A stretch of DNA of 64,000 nt from assembly GCA_030411725.1 (NCBI GenBank), contig MU839851.1, positions 124,001-188,000 of the forward strand. The letters are read 5' to 3'. Of the stretch, positions 38,730 to 50,857 are shown piece by piece (within the stretch, counting starts at the first letter, position 1; each line of letters begins with the position of its first letter). The DNA comes from Echria macrotheca (taxonomy: Eukaryota > Ascomycota > Sordariomycetes > Sordariales > Schizotheciaceae). Under the pieces are notes generated by a model. It searched no databases and had not been told where the DNA came from. It saw only the letters and a program-made list of their open reading frames with translations. A program made the position numbers and the translations under genes.

Positions 38730-40442
38730 TAGGGTTGGGATTTAGTCTAGACTAGTAGTCAGTAGTCCAGACTACTAGTCACAGTAGTCTAGTCACGCCC
38801 TGGACTACTAATCCGGGTAGTCTAGTCACTACCCGGACTACTAGTCCAGTAGTCTAGTCACCCCCTGGACTAGTAGTCCGACTACTTGACTACTGGTAGT
38901 CACTAGTCCGGACTAGTAGTCTACCCCCTAATATAGTATTTTTAACTTTTAATTAGTATATTAGGCTTATTAATTAATTATTTTAATTATTATTAATAGT
39001 ATAGGCTATATATTAAAGTAATATTAGCTAATAATATTAATAATATATTTATTAACCTTATTATTACTACTTTTTACAGCTTTTCCTGTATTTATAAGCA
39101 TTGATATATTATAAATACAAAGTTCATATAAAGCACTTATATTACTATATAAGGCTGTAATTACGTAATAGCTATTAGTAATTACTAGTAGTAGTATAAC
39201 TAATTATTACGTAAATCACTTTTTTAGTAGTAATTAGGCTCCTGGAATATATTAGAAGCCTTTAGAAACCGAAAGAAGTAAGTCGACTTAAATCGACAAT
39301 TTAGGATATCCGATTTTGAATCTTCAATTAAAAATCCAGGATGATTGAAAAATAGCAAAGTAACGTAATATACCAATTTATAAGTATAATTCATTGTGTA
39401 TTGAGTTACTAACACTTAGGTAGTTAAGTGCTCTAGTTAATAAGCTTTATTTGTTTTCTTGCTTTTTGAAGTATAAAATGCTTTAAAATAGAAATATTAC
39501 GAAATTGGCCTAGTAAAAACTATATTTAAAGTGCCTTACTAATTTAGTATATAGTTATTTCCTAGTTAGTATTTTTTAGTTTTCATTATTATAGCTATTG
39601 GACTTATTAGAATCGATTAAAATACGAAGTTCTTATTTCGAGCCAATTGCAAGTTTTTGTACAATAGGATTTTAAATCGTTAATTAAAAATCGAGTTTAC
39701 GTAATTAACTTAAATTAGCTTTTCGATACTGTATATAGCAGTATACTTTACTACTTCAACTTAAAATCCCCTTTAAAGTCGTATGGAAATAGGGTGAAAA
39801 ATATTTTTTTATCGAAAAAAGTACTAAAATGGTTATTATTACAAGATTGGGCTATAAAAATATCAATACAAAATTAACTATTATTATATTATACTATTAC
39901 TTACTAAGTAGTAATTTTCATTTTTCAATATTACTAACCCTTGATTTAATAAAAGTAGTTAAAAATCAAAGATGTTATTTTAACCCAATTGTAACTTTTT
40001 GTGCAAGTCGATTTTAAATTATCAATTAAAGCTGTAATTTACGTAATTATATTATAGTAAGTTCTAAACCAGGTATATAATTTAAGCTCTATTATAGGCC
40101 TTAAACCCGCTTGGGAAAACTAACTGTATTATAGTAAAAACCTCGGTTTTATACAAAAAGTGCCTAAAAAGCCTATTTTAATAGGAAGTAAAGTGAGAAA
40201 AAAAGTATATTAAATAAATTAATAAATTAATAATTTAATAATTTCAAATTTAAAATAATATTCTTTGAGGTAGTCCAGTAGTCTAGATTAGTAGTTTGGT
40301 GGTCCGGATTACTAGTCTAGGTAGTCTAGTTACCCCTTAGACTACTAGTCCAGGTAGTCTAGTCACGGCCGTGATTCTGACTACTGGACTATAGTAGTCC
40401 GGATTACGTGACTGATGACTAAGGACTAATGTTTTAACCCTG
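38730..40442 (-). mobile_element. Family A element, inverse copy with a repeat C insertion
   Basis: Left terminus TAGGGTTGGGATTTAGTC at 38730; right terminus GACTAATGTTTTAACCCTG at 40442. The 8-bp flanks (CTTTTTAT, CTAAAACC) do not match, so ends from two insertions may have been joined by deletion. Unrelated sequence of about 0.3 kb (39100-39420) splits its interior. Confidence 0.6.
39100..39420 (+). repeat. Repeat C, copy 2, inserted in a family A element
   Basis: This block interrupts family A sequence that is continuous in other copies. Its part at 39165-39325 is the reverse complement of 15690-15900, with CTCCTGGAATATATTAGAAG as the clearest segment. Boundaries and TSD are not clear. 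Confidence 0.5.
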
Positions 40443-40667
40443 CTAAAACCTATTTAAAAGTAGTATGAAAATAGGGAGAAAGGGAGATTTTTGGGGGAAA
40501 AACCCTAAAAGGCTTATATAAGATTTCAAGATTGGACTGGAAAAATATAAATGCAAACTCGGCTATTAATATACTTAACTATTACGTACTAAGTAGTAAC
40601 TTTTATTTTACAATTTCATAATTTCTCGATTTAATGGAAGTTGTTGAAAACTAAAATTGTTATTTTG

Positions 40668-42307
40668 CAGGGTTGGGAGATTAATCCTTAGTTATTAGTC
40701 CAGTAGTCCGGACTACTGTAGTTTAGTAGTTAGAATTACGGCCGTAACTAGACCACTTGATTAGTAGTCCGGGGGTTGACTAAACTACCTGGACTTGTAG
40801 TCCGGACTACTGGATTACTAATCTAAACTACCGGACTACTAAGAAAATTAAATTTTATATTAAATTTAGTAATATTAGGGCAATTTTCGTATAAAACGGA
40901 GCTTTTTACTATAATACGATGAGTTGCTTAAAATAAGATTAAGGAATATAATACGGCTTATAACCATCTATTTAGCTTTCAAGTTATTATAGTATAATTA
41001 TATAAACTGAACCTTTAATTAGTGATTAAAAGTCCACCTGTTCAGAAAGTTACAATTGGGCTAAAATAACAACTTTAGGTTTTAACCACTTTTATCAAAT
41101 CGAGGATTTGGAATTTCGTAAAATAAAAATTACTAGTTATTAAATAATAACATAATACAATAATAGCCATTTTAAAGTTATATTTTCCTGGATCAATTTC
41201 GTAATAATAGTCGTTTTATAGAAATTTTCAAATAAAACTATACTTTTCTCCTTATTTCCATACTATTTTTAAAAACACTTTACCACTAAGAGGTAATGTA
41301 TATAACCCCGTATACTCCCTAAAAGCTATTTTGAGTTAATTAACTAAGCCTGATTTTTAATTAGCGATTTAAAATCCAGTTATGTAAAAAGTTGCGATTG
41401 GCTCGAAATAAGAATTTATATTTTAATCGATTGTAATAAGTCTAATGGCTTTAGTTAGTTACTAAAGAAAAAAAATTCTAACTAGGAAATACGGTATATT
41501 AAACTAGTAAGCCATTTTAAATATGTATTTTACTAAGCTAATTTCGTAATATTTCTATTTTAAGCCGTTCTTTGTTTGCCCTGTTTGTGTTGTCTGAGGA
41601 CCCTGATGGCAAAAGATGAGATGATGACTCACCGAGATTGATACCTGAGTCACCCCTCAAACAGTGGAAAGAGCGTATCTACCTCGAACCGAGTACAGGG
41701 CGGCACCTTCCCTCGAAAACCCCATTTTTTTCACATTTTTCACATTTTTCACACTTTTTGTTTTTCCTTTGTCACAATCGCATCCTGGGCGCAGAAGAGC
41801 CTGATCGAGTGGATTGCGAAGGAGCTTTTCGATGTGTATTCGGAGCGCATGCGCGCCGAGACTAGATAGAAGGCACTCATGTGTTATAACTATATAGAAG
41901 AGGGACCGCCTACCCCTTAGGGGTGGAAGCCTTCGGCTTCCTACGGTTTAAGACAAATAATATTTTAAGCCGTTTTGCACTGAAAAGGCCCTACAAATAT
42001 ACTGAAATTTACAAGCTAAAACATTTATTAGACCTAATAAATAGATTATTAATTTTATTAGCTAATACTAATATTATATATAGCCTATATTAGTAATGAT
42101 AATTAAAATAAGTATTTAATAAGCCCGATATAGTAATTAAAAATTAAAAATAGTATAATAAGGAATGTGACTACTAGTCCGGACTAGTGACTATAGTAGT
42201 TAAGTAGTCCGGACTACTAGTTTGGGGGGTAACTAGACTACTGGGCTAGTAGTCCGTGCTGTAACTAGACTACTGTGACTAGTAGTCCGGACTAAATCCC
42301 AACCCTG
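40668..42307 (+). mobile_element. Family A hAT-like element with a SINE-like insertion (1640 bp)
   Basis: It starts CAGGGTTGGGAGATTAATCC and ends GACTAAATCCCAACCCTG, with a perfect 8-bp TSD TTATTTTG (40660-40667, 42308-42315). It is inserted into another family A copy of opposite orientation. Subtracting the 391-bp SINE-like element and its duplication gives about 1.24 kb, the family core length. Confidence 0.9.
41570..41960 (+). mobile_element. SINE-like element, longest copy (391 bp)
   Basis: It is flanked by a perfect 14-bp duplication TATTTTAAGCCGTT (41556-41569 and 41961-41974). The 5' 270 bp are GC-balanced and unique in the window; the 3' 120 bp match five shorter copies. Possible pol III box A-like TGGCAAAAGA at 41607 and a weak box B-like CCTCGAACC near 41682. 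Pairing segments CTGTTTG/CAAACAG (41581, 41658) and GACTCA/TGAGTC (41626, 41646) suggest a folded head. The tail holds three hairpins, including GGAAGCC/GGCTTCC at 41925-41941. A T-run at about 41725 would end pol III transcription early if box use is real, so the RNA class is uncertain. Confidence 0.8.
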
Positions 42308-43711
42308 TTATTTTGGCTTAATTGTAACTTTTTGTGAAAGTAAATTTCCAATTATTAATTAATGCTGCAATTTACGTTTTTATATTATAGTAACTTATAC
42401 GTTAGATATATAGTTATAAGCTTTATTATAATCCTTAAACCTATTTTAGAAAACTAATTGTATTACAGTAAAAAAGTTGTTTCTATATGAAAAGTGCCTA
42501 AAAAGCCTATTTTATAGCGGATAAACTTGGGGAAAATATATACTGAATTAATAATTTAAAATTTAAAATAATTTCTTTTTCGACTAGTCCAGTAGTCCGG
42601 ACTAGTAGTTCGGTAGTTTTAACTAAGTCCTAGTAGTCTAGCCACCCCCCGGATTACTAGTCCAATAGTTTAGTCACGGCCGTAATTCTAACTACCGGAC
42701 TACAGTAGTCCGGATTACCGGACTAATAACTAAGGACCAATGTCCCAACCCTAGTTAACATACTTATTAAGTATAAAAAGGTACTACTTATTTTTTTTTT
42801 AGTTCTAATTTTAGCAAATATACCTCCTTTATTTATTTTATAGCTATTTCAGTATTGCTTTATTCCGTAAAACTATAATTATGCCTTTAGGTTAATAGGG
42901 CTTTTTTTAATTTAAAATTTAAGGAAGATCATTAACTTTATAATAATATTCTTATAAAGATAATAATTAACGTTAATTGCTAACTGATTATAATCCCGTA
43001 CTTAATTATAAAAACTTAAAGTATATTATTAAAATTTTATATATACGGTTTACTAATCAGGAAGTTTTTTATAACCCTACTTACTTTAGTTTTTATTTTT
43101 TATATATTATATTTTCTAATAATCGTAATATTCTCTGGTAAGATCTTTTTTAACTTAAGTTATTTACATAAATATTTATAAATGTTTTGATAAGTTTTAC
43201 GGGTAAAACCTTATACTTAAGTTGCTTTTAATCGGCGCCTTTATTTAGTATAAATATCGGAGTTATAATATAGGAAGCAATTAATTTATTGTGCTTTAAG
43301 GGAAGTCAAATCACCTTTTTTTTAGTCAAAATCATTTACGTTATTCTAACTATGCAAAGCTGCTTTAAAGCTTTTTTAATTACTTTTTTATCTTCATAGT
43401 TAGGAATTATTCCTATATAGGGAATAGTTGTTAGGTTAGAATCTTACTTTTCTTTATAGCTTTTGCTGCTATGAAGTTAATATTTGATATTTATAATTAA
43501 GATTCCGTATTTTTTTAATCATTTTTAACGAGATTTTCCAGCGCGTACCTTATAAAGTACTAGTTTAATCAATTTCTCGGGTAAAGAGGCTATATTGAAA
43601 ATTCAAGTAAGTTTTATTAAGAATTAGTAAAGTGGTTGCAGAAGGAAAAAGTTGAAGATAGGGGAGAAATTTCTATTAGCGGTGAATAAAAGTGGAAGGT
43701 GAACAAATGTA

Positions 43712-44772
43712 GGGTTATAACTTCTAGTATATAATATTCATACTAGGTAATAAATTAACTTTTTACTTATTAGGTAATATAAACGTACTTTTTACCGTAC
43801 TTCCCGCATTTATAGGCAAATTTGCCACTTTCTACTTATTTGTCATTCCTACGTTAAGAAATATAGAAATACGATAAGAAAGCCTTTAAGCAGGAATATT
43901 ACAAAATTGGCTTGGTAAAATAAATATTTGAAGTGTTTTAGTAGCTTAGTATAGCGTTATTTCTTAGCTAGTATTTTTTACTTTTAGTTAGTATACCTAT
44001 TGGATTTATTAGAAGCGATTGAAATACAAAGCTCTTATTTCGAGCCAATTACACCGTTTTATATAACTAGGTTTTAAATCGTTAATTAGAAATCGAGTTT
44101 GCATACTTAACCCAAGAAGGAATTTAAATACATTATATATATGGTAATTACATTATATATATAATAATAGATCCTACCTCTTAACCCTGAAGTCCATTTA
44201 AAATTAATATGGGAATAGGGAGAAAATTATATTTTTATCGAAGAAAGCTCTAAGATGACCATTATTATGAGATTGGCCCAGAAAAATATACATCTAAAAT
44301 AAGCTGTTAGTATATTATATCATTGCTGGATGAGTAGTAACTTCTGTTTTATAATATTAGAATTCCTCGATTTAATAAAAGTGGTTACAAATTAAAGTTA
44401 TTTTAACCTAGTTGTAATTTTTTGTGCAAGTAAATTTCAACTCATTAATTCCAAATTCAATTTACGTAGTTTTATTATAATGACTTATCAGCAGTATAGA
44501 TAACTATAGCCTTCAATATACGCCTTAAATTGATTCTGAGAAACTATTAGTATTATAGCAAAAACCCTTTTTATAGGAAAGGAGCCTAAAAAGCCTATTT
44601 TATAGGAAATAAACTTGTGAAAAAATCGTGTTTAATAATGATTTAATTTTTGCAGTAATCCGGTAGTCCGGACCACCAGTCCAGTAGTTTAGTCACAGCC
44701 GTAATTCTAACTACTGGACTATAGTAGTCCGGACTACCGGATTAATAACTAAGGACTAATATCCCAACCCTG
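43712..44772 (-). mobile_element. Family A element, inverse copy with uncertain left end
   Basis: Right terminus GACTAATATCCCAACCCTG ends at 44772. Family A interior can be followed leftwards to about 43.75 kb, where the left terminus is poor (TAGGGTTATAAC) and lacks the usual palindrome array. No matching flanking duplication was found. Confidence 0.55.
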
Positions 44773-44866
44773 GGTATAAAACTACTTAATAAATAAAGTA
44801 GTAATAAAATAACGGTTAAACTTATATTTTAAAGTTTAAATTTTTAAACGACTTTTTATAAAACTA

Positions 44867-45741
44867 GAAATTTGCTAGACCTGCATAGCAGATTTTGCTA
44901 TTCCTGCATAGCCCCCACTTTTTTTCCGGCTCGCAGCTGCCAACACCCGTTAGCGCCCGCCAGTTCCCGCGACATCCGCTATACTTTTTAATTGCTAAAG
45001 TAAAAAGTAACGTGATTTTATAATTATTATATTAAAGTTCTTTTTCTTTATAGATTATTTCCCTAGAAAATTATATTATAACTTAATAGTTATTAAATAT
45101 TAAGCCTTAATTTTAATAAATAAAATATATTTAAATATAAGCCATATAATACATTTAATTCTCTTTGCTTTTATCTTAAAAGCCAGTTTTAAAGCTAGTT
45201 TTATATTTATATATTTTATAATAAATTATTATTATTTATCTTAACCTATAAAAAGCTGAGAGCTTCTGCTTTTTAGGTAGATGAGCGGTTTCTATTCTAC
45301 ATACCTAATTATGGCATATAAGTGCATATTATCTAATCCTCGGCACGCATACGCTTTAATATAAATAAATTATTTTAATATACTTTATTATAAATTTAAA
45401 TATTAATTTAAATATTATAACTATTATTACCATTATTTAGCATTTTTAATCAGCTATTTTAAACATATTATAATACTTATTTCTGCTTATTTTGATAATT
45501 AGTTTCTAATTTATGGTTTAATAATTAAATTTAATTTTTAATTTTTAAAACAAGCAAGAAATATATCAAGATATATTTAATACTATTTTTTAAAGCTATA
45601 TAGCGCAGTGGGTAAAAATGCAAGCTGTAGAATACCTTCCGAGCTTGGCAGGTGTTGGCAGGTGTTGGTAGCTGCTTGCCGGGAAAAAAGTGGGGGCTAT
45701 GCAGGAATAGCAAAATCTGCTATGCAGGTCTAGCAAGTCTC
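44867..45741. mobile_element. Mariner-like TIR element (875 bp) with a SINE-like insertion
   Basis: The ends form a long inverted repeat: left arm TTGCTAGACCTGCATAGCAG and onwards, with its reverse complement at the right. It covers about 70 bp and includes CATAGCCCCCACTTTTTT. TA flanks both ends (44865-44866, 45742-45743). The arms are far better preserved than the AT-rich middle, which holds a SINE-like copy. No transposase frame was seen. Confidence 0.75.
45231..45363 (-). mobile_element. SINE-like element, decayed copy
   Basis: Minus-strand copy with the tail at its left (TTATTTATCTTAA) and a degraded CGGCACGCATACGC end at its right. It is flanked by an 11-bp repeat AATAAATTATT (45220-45230, 45364-45374). 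It lies inside the TIR element at 44867-45741. Confidence 0.65.
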
Positions 45742-45768
45742 TAAAACTATTTTAGGTTTATTAGTAAA

Positions 45769-45985
45769 TGTTACGGATTTAGACCCCTAAACCCCTGAAC
45801 CCTAACCCCTGAACCCCTGAGCCCCGTATGACGTTATTTCGGCTATACGCATCTATACGCGATTACTTCCACACACGCATACACGCAAATAGCTTTTTCC
45901 TTTTCTTTTCTCCTTAACTTGTAATAATTGAATCTATATAAACTAATTAATAGTATACTACTAACTATCTTCGTATCTCGTAACA
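45769..45985 (+). repeat. 5' LTR (217 bp)
   Basis: It contains a run of telomere-like units (CCCCTAAACCCCTGAACCC type) just inside the 5' end, a pyrimidine stretch TTTTTCCTTTTCTTTTCTCC, and the terminus CTCGTAACA. It is better preserved than the 3' LTR. Confidence 0.92.
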
Positions 45986-48900
45986 ATTACAAGCTTATTA
46001 ACCTACCTAAAAAGGTTTTAATATTTATTGGAAAAGAAATAAGGAATAAAAAGTCGCGCTACGTACTACGCGTACAGAAAATATAACCCAACCCAACTCC
46101 ATAACGCAACTTATAATATCCAATACTACTAACAACCTTAACTAATTTAATTATTCTAACAAGAAGTAGGACTTTAGCTTTACTAATAAAAAAATCCTTA
46201 CTAATAATAATAATTATTAGGATAACTATATCGATAAAGTCGAAAACATAATTCGTTAAATTTAAGCTAAAAAAAAAGTCCGTTTTAATATCGTTAATAT
46301 AAATAAAATATTAAAAAACGTTAAATCTACCGCATTTCTTTTCCTAAGCTATTATCGATTATTTATTATTTCTTTTAATACTATTTATACTTTAATAACT
46401 AAAACAATTAACTATTAATACGAGATTTGTCGCGAAAACCTTTATGCGGAGTATTTTAAGAAATAAGTAACAAACGTACTAAATAATATTTTAGGTCTTA
46501 AGTATATAAATTTAATTAAAAATATAAAGTAATGTTTAAAAACCTTTACGCGTTTTTATATTAATAAAAGGGATTTAGCTTTATATTTTCGGCTTTATTA
46601 AAGTTATTTCCTATTAAGTTTTAAAGTATTATAATAGTTAAGGACTTCCGCCGCGAATACGAAAAAAATCTACTTTATATATATAATAAGATAAAGATTT
46701 ATTACTTAATAATACTAGCGTATTAAAAGTAGGTTAAGGATTTTTATAAGGATTTAATATAGCTTTATATTAATACTAACGTCGTTTATAACTAGGGAAA
46801 GTTAATTATCGATAATTATATTAAATTTTTTTAAAAAGTAAAAGGCTTTAGTTATTTCCAATAACATAGTAATTTACAACGCAATTATTACTATTACGAT
46901 ATTTATTAACACTTAAAATAAAATTAATTATTTATAAGGTAAAATTGATAAACTTATAATTAAGTATTAGAATTTTATTACTTTATGTATTGAGAATAAG
47001 TTTCTTAAAACCTATAAAGTTATTATTAAAAAAAATTAGTAAACGCCTTTTACAAATAATTGTCTTTAATAGTTACTTTTATTACTATAATTATAATAAC
47101 CGCTGCTTAAGCTTTAATTACCCGTTTTATACTTTAAAATAATCCTTACTATTATTATAATATAATACTAACTAATATAATTCGTAGTTTTATTACTATA
47201 TTATTTACTAAACTTATCAATAAGTTAAATCACTTTATAAAAATAACTAATCCTTTTATTTTCTACAATAATAAAAATAATAAAATAAAATTCAAATCAT
47301 AATTTTACAACATTCAAAATAAGCTAACAGTAAACGCAAATTATTTACTAATAATATTAATATACATATATACATTAAAAGCCGTATTAGAGAATATATT
47401 ATTAATAACCTTAAACTATACCTTTACAATATTTACTTTAATTAAATTACTATTATTAAGGGTTTATTTACTTATTTTTAAAATAAGTACTTTAACCCTT
47501 ACGTTAAGTAAAACGTTATTAATAAATTTAAAAAGCTTAGCTTTAAGGAAAAATAAAATTTTAAGATCTTTTATAATGGTTTTGTTTATTTAGCGGGTAA
47601 AAAATATCTTTATAAGGATAATTAAAAGATAAAGTTTAAGCGTAAACTATACCCCGAGCTTTAAATTCAGCTTATTACGTTTTTTGTTAACTTAACGGTT
47701 AGTTTTTAAAAATACGCTAATTTAGTATATAAGATTTCAACTAGCTAGGTAATTTTAAAGAAATTTTTAAATACTATTATAATTAAATAACGTAATCCTA
47801 TTTATACAAATTAAATATTAACATAAACCTTAATTTTAACGTTAATTATTATTATAATAAATTTAAGTAACTTATTTTAGCTTAATTTAAATATTAAATT
47901 TAAAAAGGCTAAGGAAAAAGCGTATTTATAAATTAAAGGTAAGTATTTTAGCTACGGATAAATAAGTTATATAAAATATAATTATCCTACGTTAAAGTAA
48001 AGTAAAAATACTTATATTTAATCTCTAGTAGAGTAATTTATAAAAAATTATAAATATAAAATCCTAAAGTTATTAAACTTACTTTAAAAAACTAACAATA
48101 AATTTAACTTAAAAAACTAATTACTTTAGGTTAATTAAATTTTTATCCCAAAACCGTATTAATTTTATTTTTAAAAGAAGAATAGTTTTTACGGGAATAT
48201 TTTTTAAAAAAAAAACCCTTTATTTTAAATTATTTTATAATAAATAATAAATTGTTAATTATAAATAAAAATATTTTAGCTAACTCGAAAGTAGAAATAT
48301 AACTTATTATTTGTAAAAGCTTTATTAAACAAATAATAAAAATATTTGAACTTAAGTAGCGTTTAAATTAAAAATTAACTTTTATCTAAGCTTATAATAA
48401 AAAAGGTTATTAAAATAGTATTATTACCCTAAAAGCTTACTTTTACCTTTATAACCGTACTGTGTAAGATTAATAGTTTCTTATAATAGAAAATTATACT
48501 TACGATTTAATTATTAGGAGAAAATAACTTATAGATAATAATATACATTTTAACTACTATTACTATTATTTCCTTTTTTCGGAAAATTAAAACCCTAACC
48601 CCTTATTTAAAGCTAATATTATAATATTACTTTGCTAAAAATCATAATTAAATTATTAAACCAATATTAACTATTAAAATATATTAATAAAATAGGAAAA
48701 CGTATATATTTACGAGTTTCGTAAGCTTTAAAAAGCAATTCAATAACGTATTTATAAGTTAAAAATATAATTAAAAGCTTAATATTGTAAATTATGTAAA
48801 AAGGTATTAATATTGATAGTTATTTTACGTTAATTAGTTTAAATTAACCCTTTTTACCGGATTTCTTTTTAACCTTTTACCGATTATATACTCCGTAATA

Positions 48901-49369
48901 TATAATATATATAGTAGACTTTAGAGAAATTTAAAATCCCTTTATTAGATAGGGGGAAAAAGCCAAAATTACGTAAATTAACTAAAAATCCTTATTTAAA
49001 ACGTAATGTATAAGGCTTATATAAACTTAAATATAACATAATTAGTTAATAAATATAAAAAATACCTATTAAATATTATAATAATAGCTGGTTTTAACTT
49101 TGTTTATATTATTAGGAAAAAAAACGCTAGACTATATATAATTACGCTTTATAAAATTAATTTTATAATTAAAGTAAAAAGCGAAAAAGTAATACTAAAC
49201 GATAAATAGGAATTATAGTAGAAAATATTTAAGTTTATTCTCCTAGTATACTATAATTATTTAAATATTTTTAATAAAATTATTTCCAATTAACTATTAA
49301 AGTATTATAGTAAGGATAATTATGAAATTAAATTAGTTAAAGAAAAGTAGTTAAAGGACCTTAAGTTTA

Positions 49370-50040
49370 GCCCTTTTTATAAAATAAACCTAAAAAAGCT
49401 TAAAGTTTATAAAAAGTATATTATAAAGTATTTTACTAAGGGGTAGATTATATTAAGTTTCATTTCTTAGGTAGTTTCTATTTTATTTGTTTGTAAAGTT
49501 AATAGTAAATTATGTTTTTACGTAAATTATTATAAGCTAAATAATATTACGAAAAAGGATTAATACCCGCTTTTCTTTATTAACGAGACTTTAAATTAGA
49601 TTTTAAAGGCTAAAATTTTTACTAAAATTAATATACGATAAATATTTTATAAAATGCGGATAAAACCCAATAGTAAGGATTTAATAACTTTTTGTACTTA
49701 CTATAAAGTTTATAAGTATAAGGTTTTGCTTTTGAGCTTTATTAACGGCTTTATTACGTTTTAGAGGTTTATTAACTTCTAGCTGCTGGATTACTTAAAT
49801 ATATTTTATAGCGCCTATATTAATAATATTTTAATTTACTTAAAATCTTTAGCAAAATATAAATTATACGTTAAATACATACTAGAAAAATTACAAAACG
49901 CTAACTTATAAGCTAATTTAGATAAATATGAATTTTATGTTGAATTAATTAAGCACTTAAGCTTTATTATCGGTATAGATAAATTACGCGTAAACCCTTT
50001 TAAGGTTTTTACTATAACTAATTAAACTATACTAATTCTA
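49370..50040 (+). pseudogene. Gypsy-type reverse transcriptase relic at a deletion edge
   Basis: The reading through stops includes NYYKLNNITKKD, YPLFFINETLN, KAKIFTKINIR, YKVYKYKVLLLSFINGF, AYINNILIYL and HLSFIIGIDKLRVNPFKVF, the ordered blocks of Ty3/Gypsy RT (the catalytic pair is decayed to NN). Sequence then passes within about 60 bp to a WGKPFWEGG-like end of polymerase and the purine tract, marking the deletion junction. Confidence 0.8.
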
Positions 50041-50105
50041 ATTAAAGGAATATAATTCTTTTTTAGCTTTTGTACTTGGGGTAAGCCTTTTTGGGAGGGG
50101 GGAAT

Positions 50106-50322
50106 TATTACGGGTTTAAACCTTTAAACCCCTAAACCCTAACCCTTAAACCCCTAAACCCCGTATAACGTTATTTTAGCTATACGTATTTATATATAAT
50201 TACTTCCACACACGTATTCGCGCAGATAGCTTTTTCCTTTTCTTTTCTCCTTAGCTTACAATAATCGAATCTACGTAGACCAATTGGTGGTATACCACCA
50301 ACTATCTTGGTATCTCGTAACA
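50106..50322 (+). repeat. 3' LTR (217 bp)
   Basis: Same length and order of blocks as the 5' LTR; its first bases read TATTACGG instead of TGTTACGG. The telomere-like run and the terminus ATCTCGTAACA are present. Directly followed by the GTAAA duplication. Confidence 0.92.
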
Positions 50323-50857
50323 GTAAAAAAGTAATTTACGTTAATTTTTTACTTATTAAGGATACTACGTAATTATCTACTAAGGGATATATTATCTTTA
50401 TAACTCATTTTTATAATAGATAAATACGTTAAAAACCTTAAAGAAATGAAATAAACCCAATTATAAATTTATAAATTATATTATAGTTTTATTTACGTTA
50501 TTATAATTATAACTGGGAAACTAGTATTTATATAGTTACTAATATACGATTTCTTTTCATATAACCTCTTTTTACACTTTTCAATAATTATAATAGCCTA
50601 AGTCAGCGTATTATTATCAAGAAAAATATTTAAATATCAGTTTAAGGGATATTTAAAGCGGTATTTAAAACCGCTATAAACGCAATATAATTCAACAGAT
50701 TATTTTTTAAATAGTAATATTCTTAAATTAAGATTTTAAACTCCTTATTTACGTTAGTATTACTTACTATATTTCAAGTTTTATTAAATTTAAAAACCAG
50801 ATGAGTTAGTATAGTAATAATATAGTTAAACCTTTCATAAATTTCCTATAGTCTTTG

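Larger units (their letters stand above)
38331..42753 (-). mobile_element. Family A element, outer inverse copy with nested insertions
   Basis: Left terminus TAGGGTTGGGATTTAGTCC at 38331; right terminus CAATGTCCCAACCCTA at 42753. Flanks GTTGAAAT and GTTAACAT agree at 6 of 8 bases, a possible decayed TSD. Host sequence resumes at 40443-40667 and 42316-42753. It contains the copies at 38730-40442 and 40668-42307 and appears to have lost part of its middle. Confidence 0.6.
45769..50322 (+). mobile_element. Gypsy-type LTR retrotransposon, complete ends but internally deleted (4554 bp)
   Basis: 217-bp LTRs lie at 45769-45985 and 50106-50322, with a perfect 5-bp TSD GTAAA (45764-45768, 50323-50327). 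LTRs begin TGTTACGG (decayed to TATTACGG at right) and end CTCGTAACA, and they differ mostly by C/T or G/A. A purine tract (GGGAGGGGGGG) precedes the 3' LTR. The interior holds a gag-side region and a Gypsy reverse transcriptase near the 3' end, but almost nothing between RT and the 3' LTR, so RNase H and integrase are missing. Non-functional on its own. Confidence 0.93.

Noticed and set aside
38770..38940. CRISPR-like array of short repeats
   Set aside because: The repeated TAGTCCGGACTA palindromes are subterminal motifs of hAT-like elements in a fungal nuclear genome, without uniform spacers.
39829..40017. 62-residue frame
   Set aside because: Interior of a decayed family A element; no homology signal.
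41616..41650. C/D-box snoRNA (ATGATGA ... CTGA)
   Set aside because: The two boxes are only about 20 nt apart and lack a flanking terminal stem, too short for a C/D snoRNA.
41638..41865. 75-residue frame in the SINE-like element
   Set aside because: It spans a T-rich run and the hairpin tail; composition and position argue for non-coding repeat sequence.
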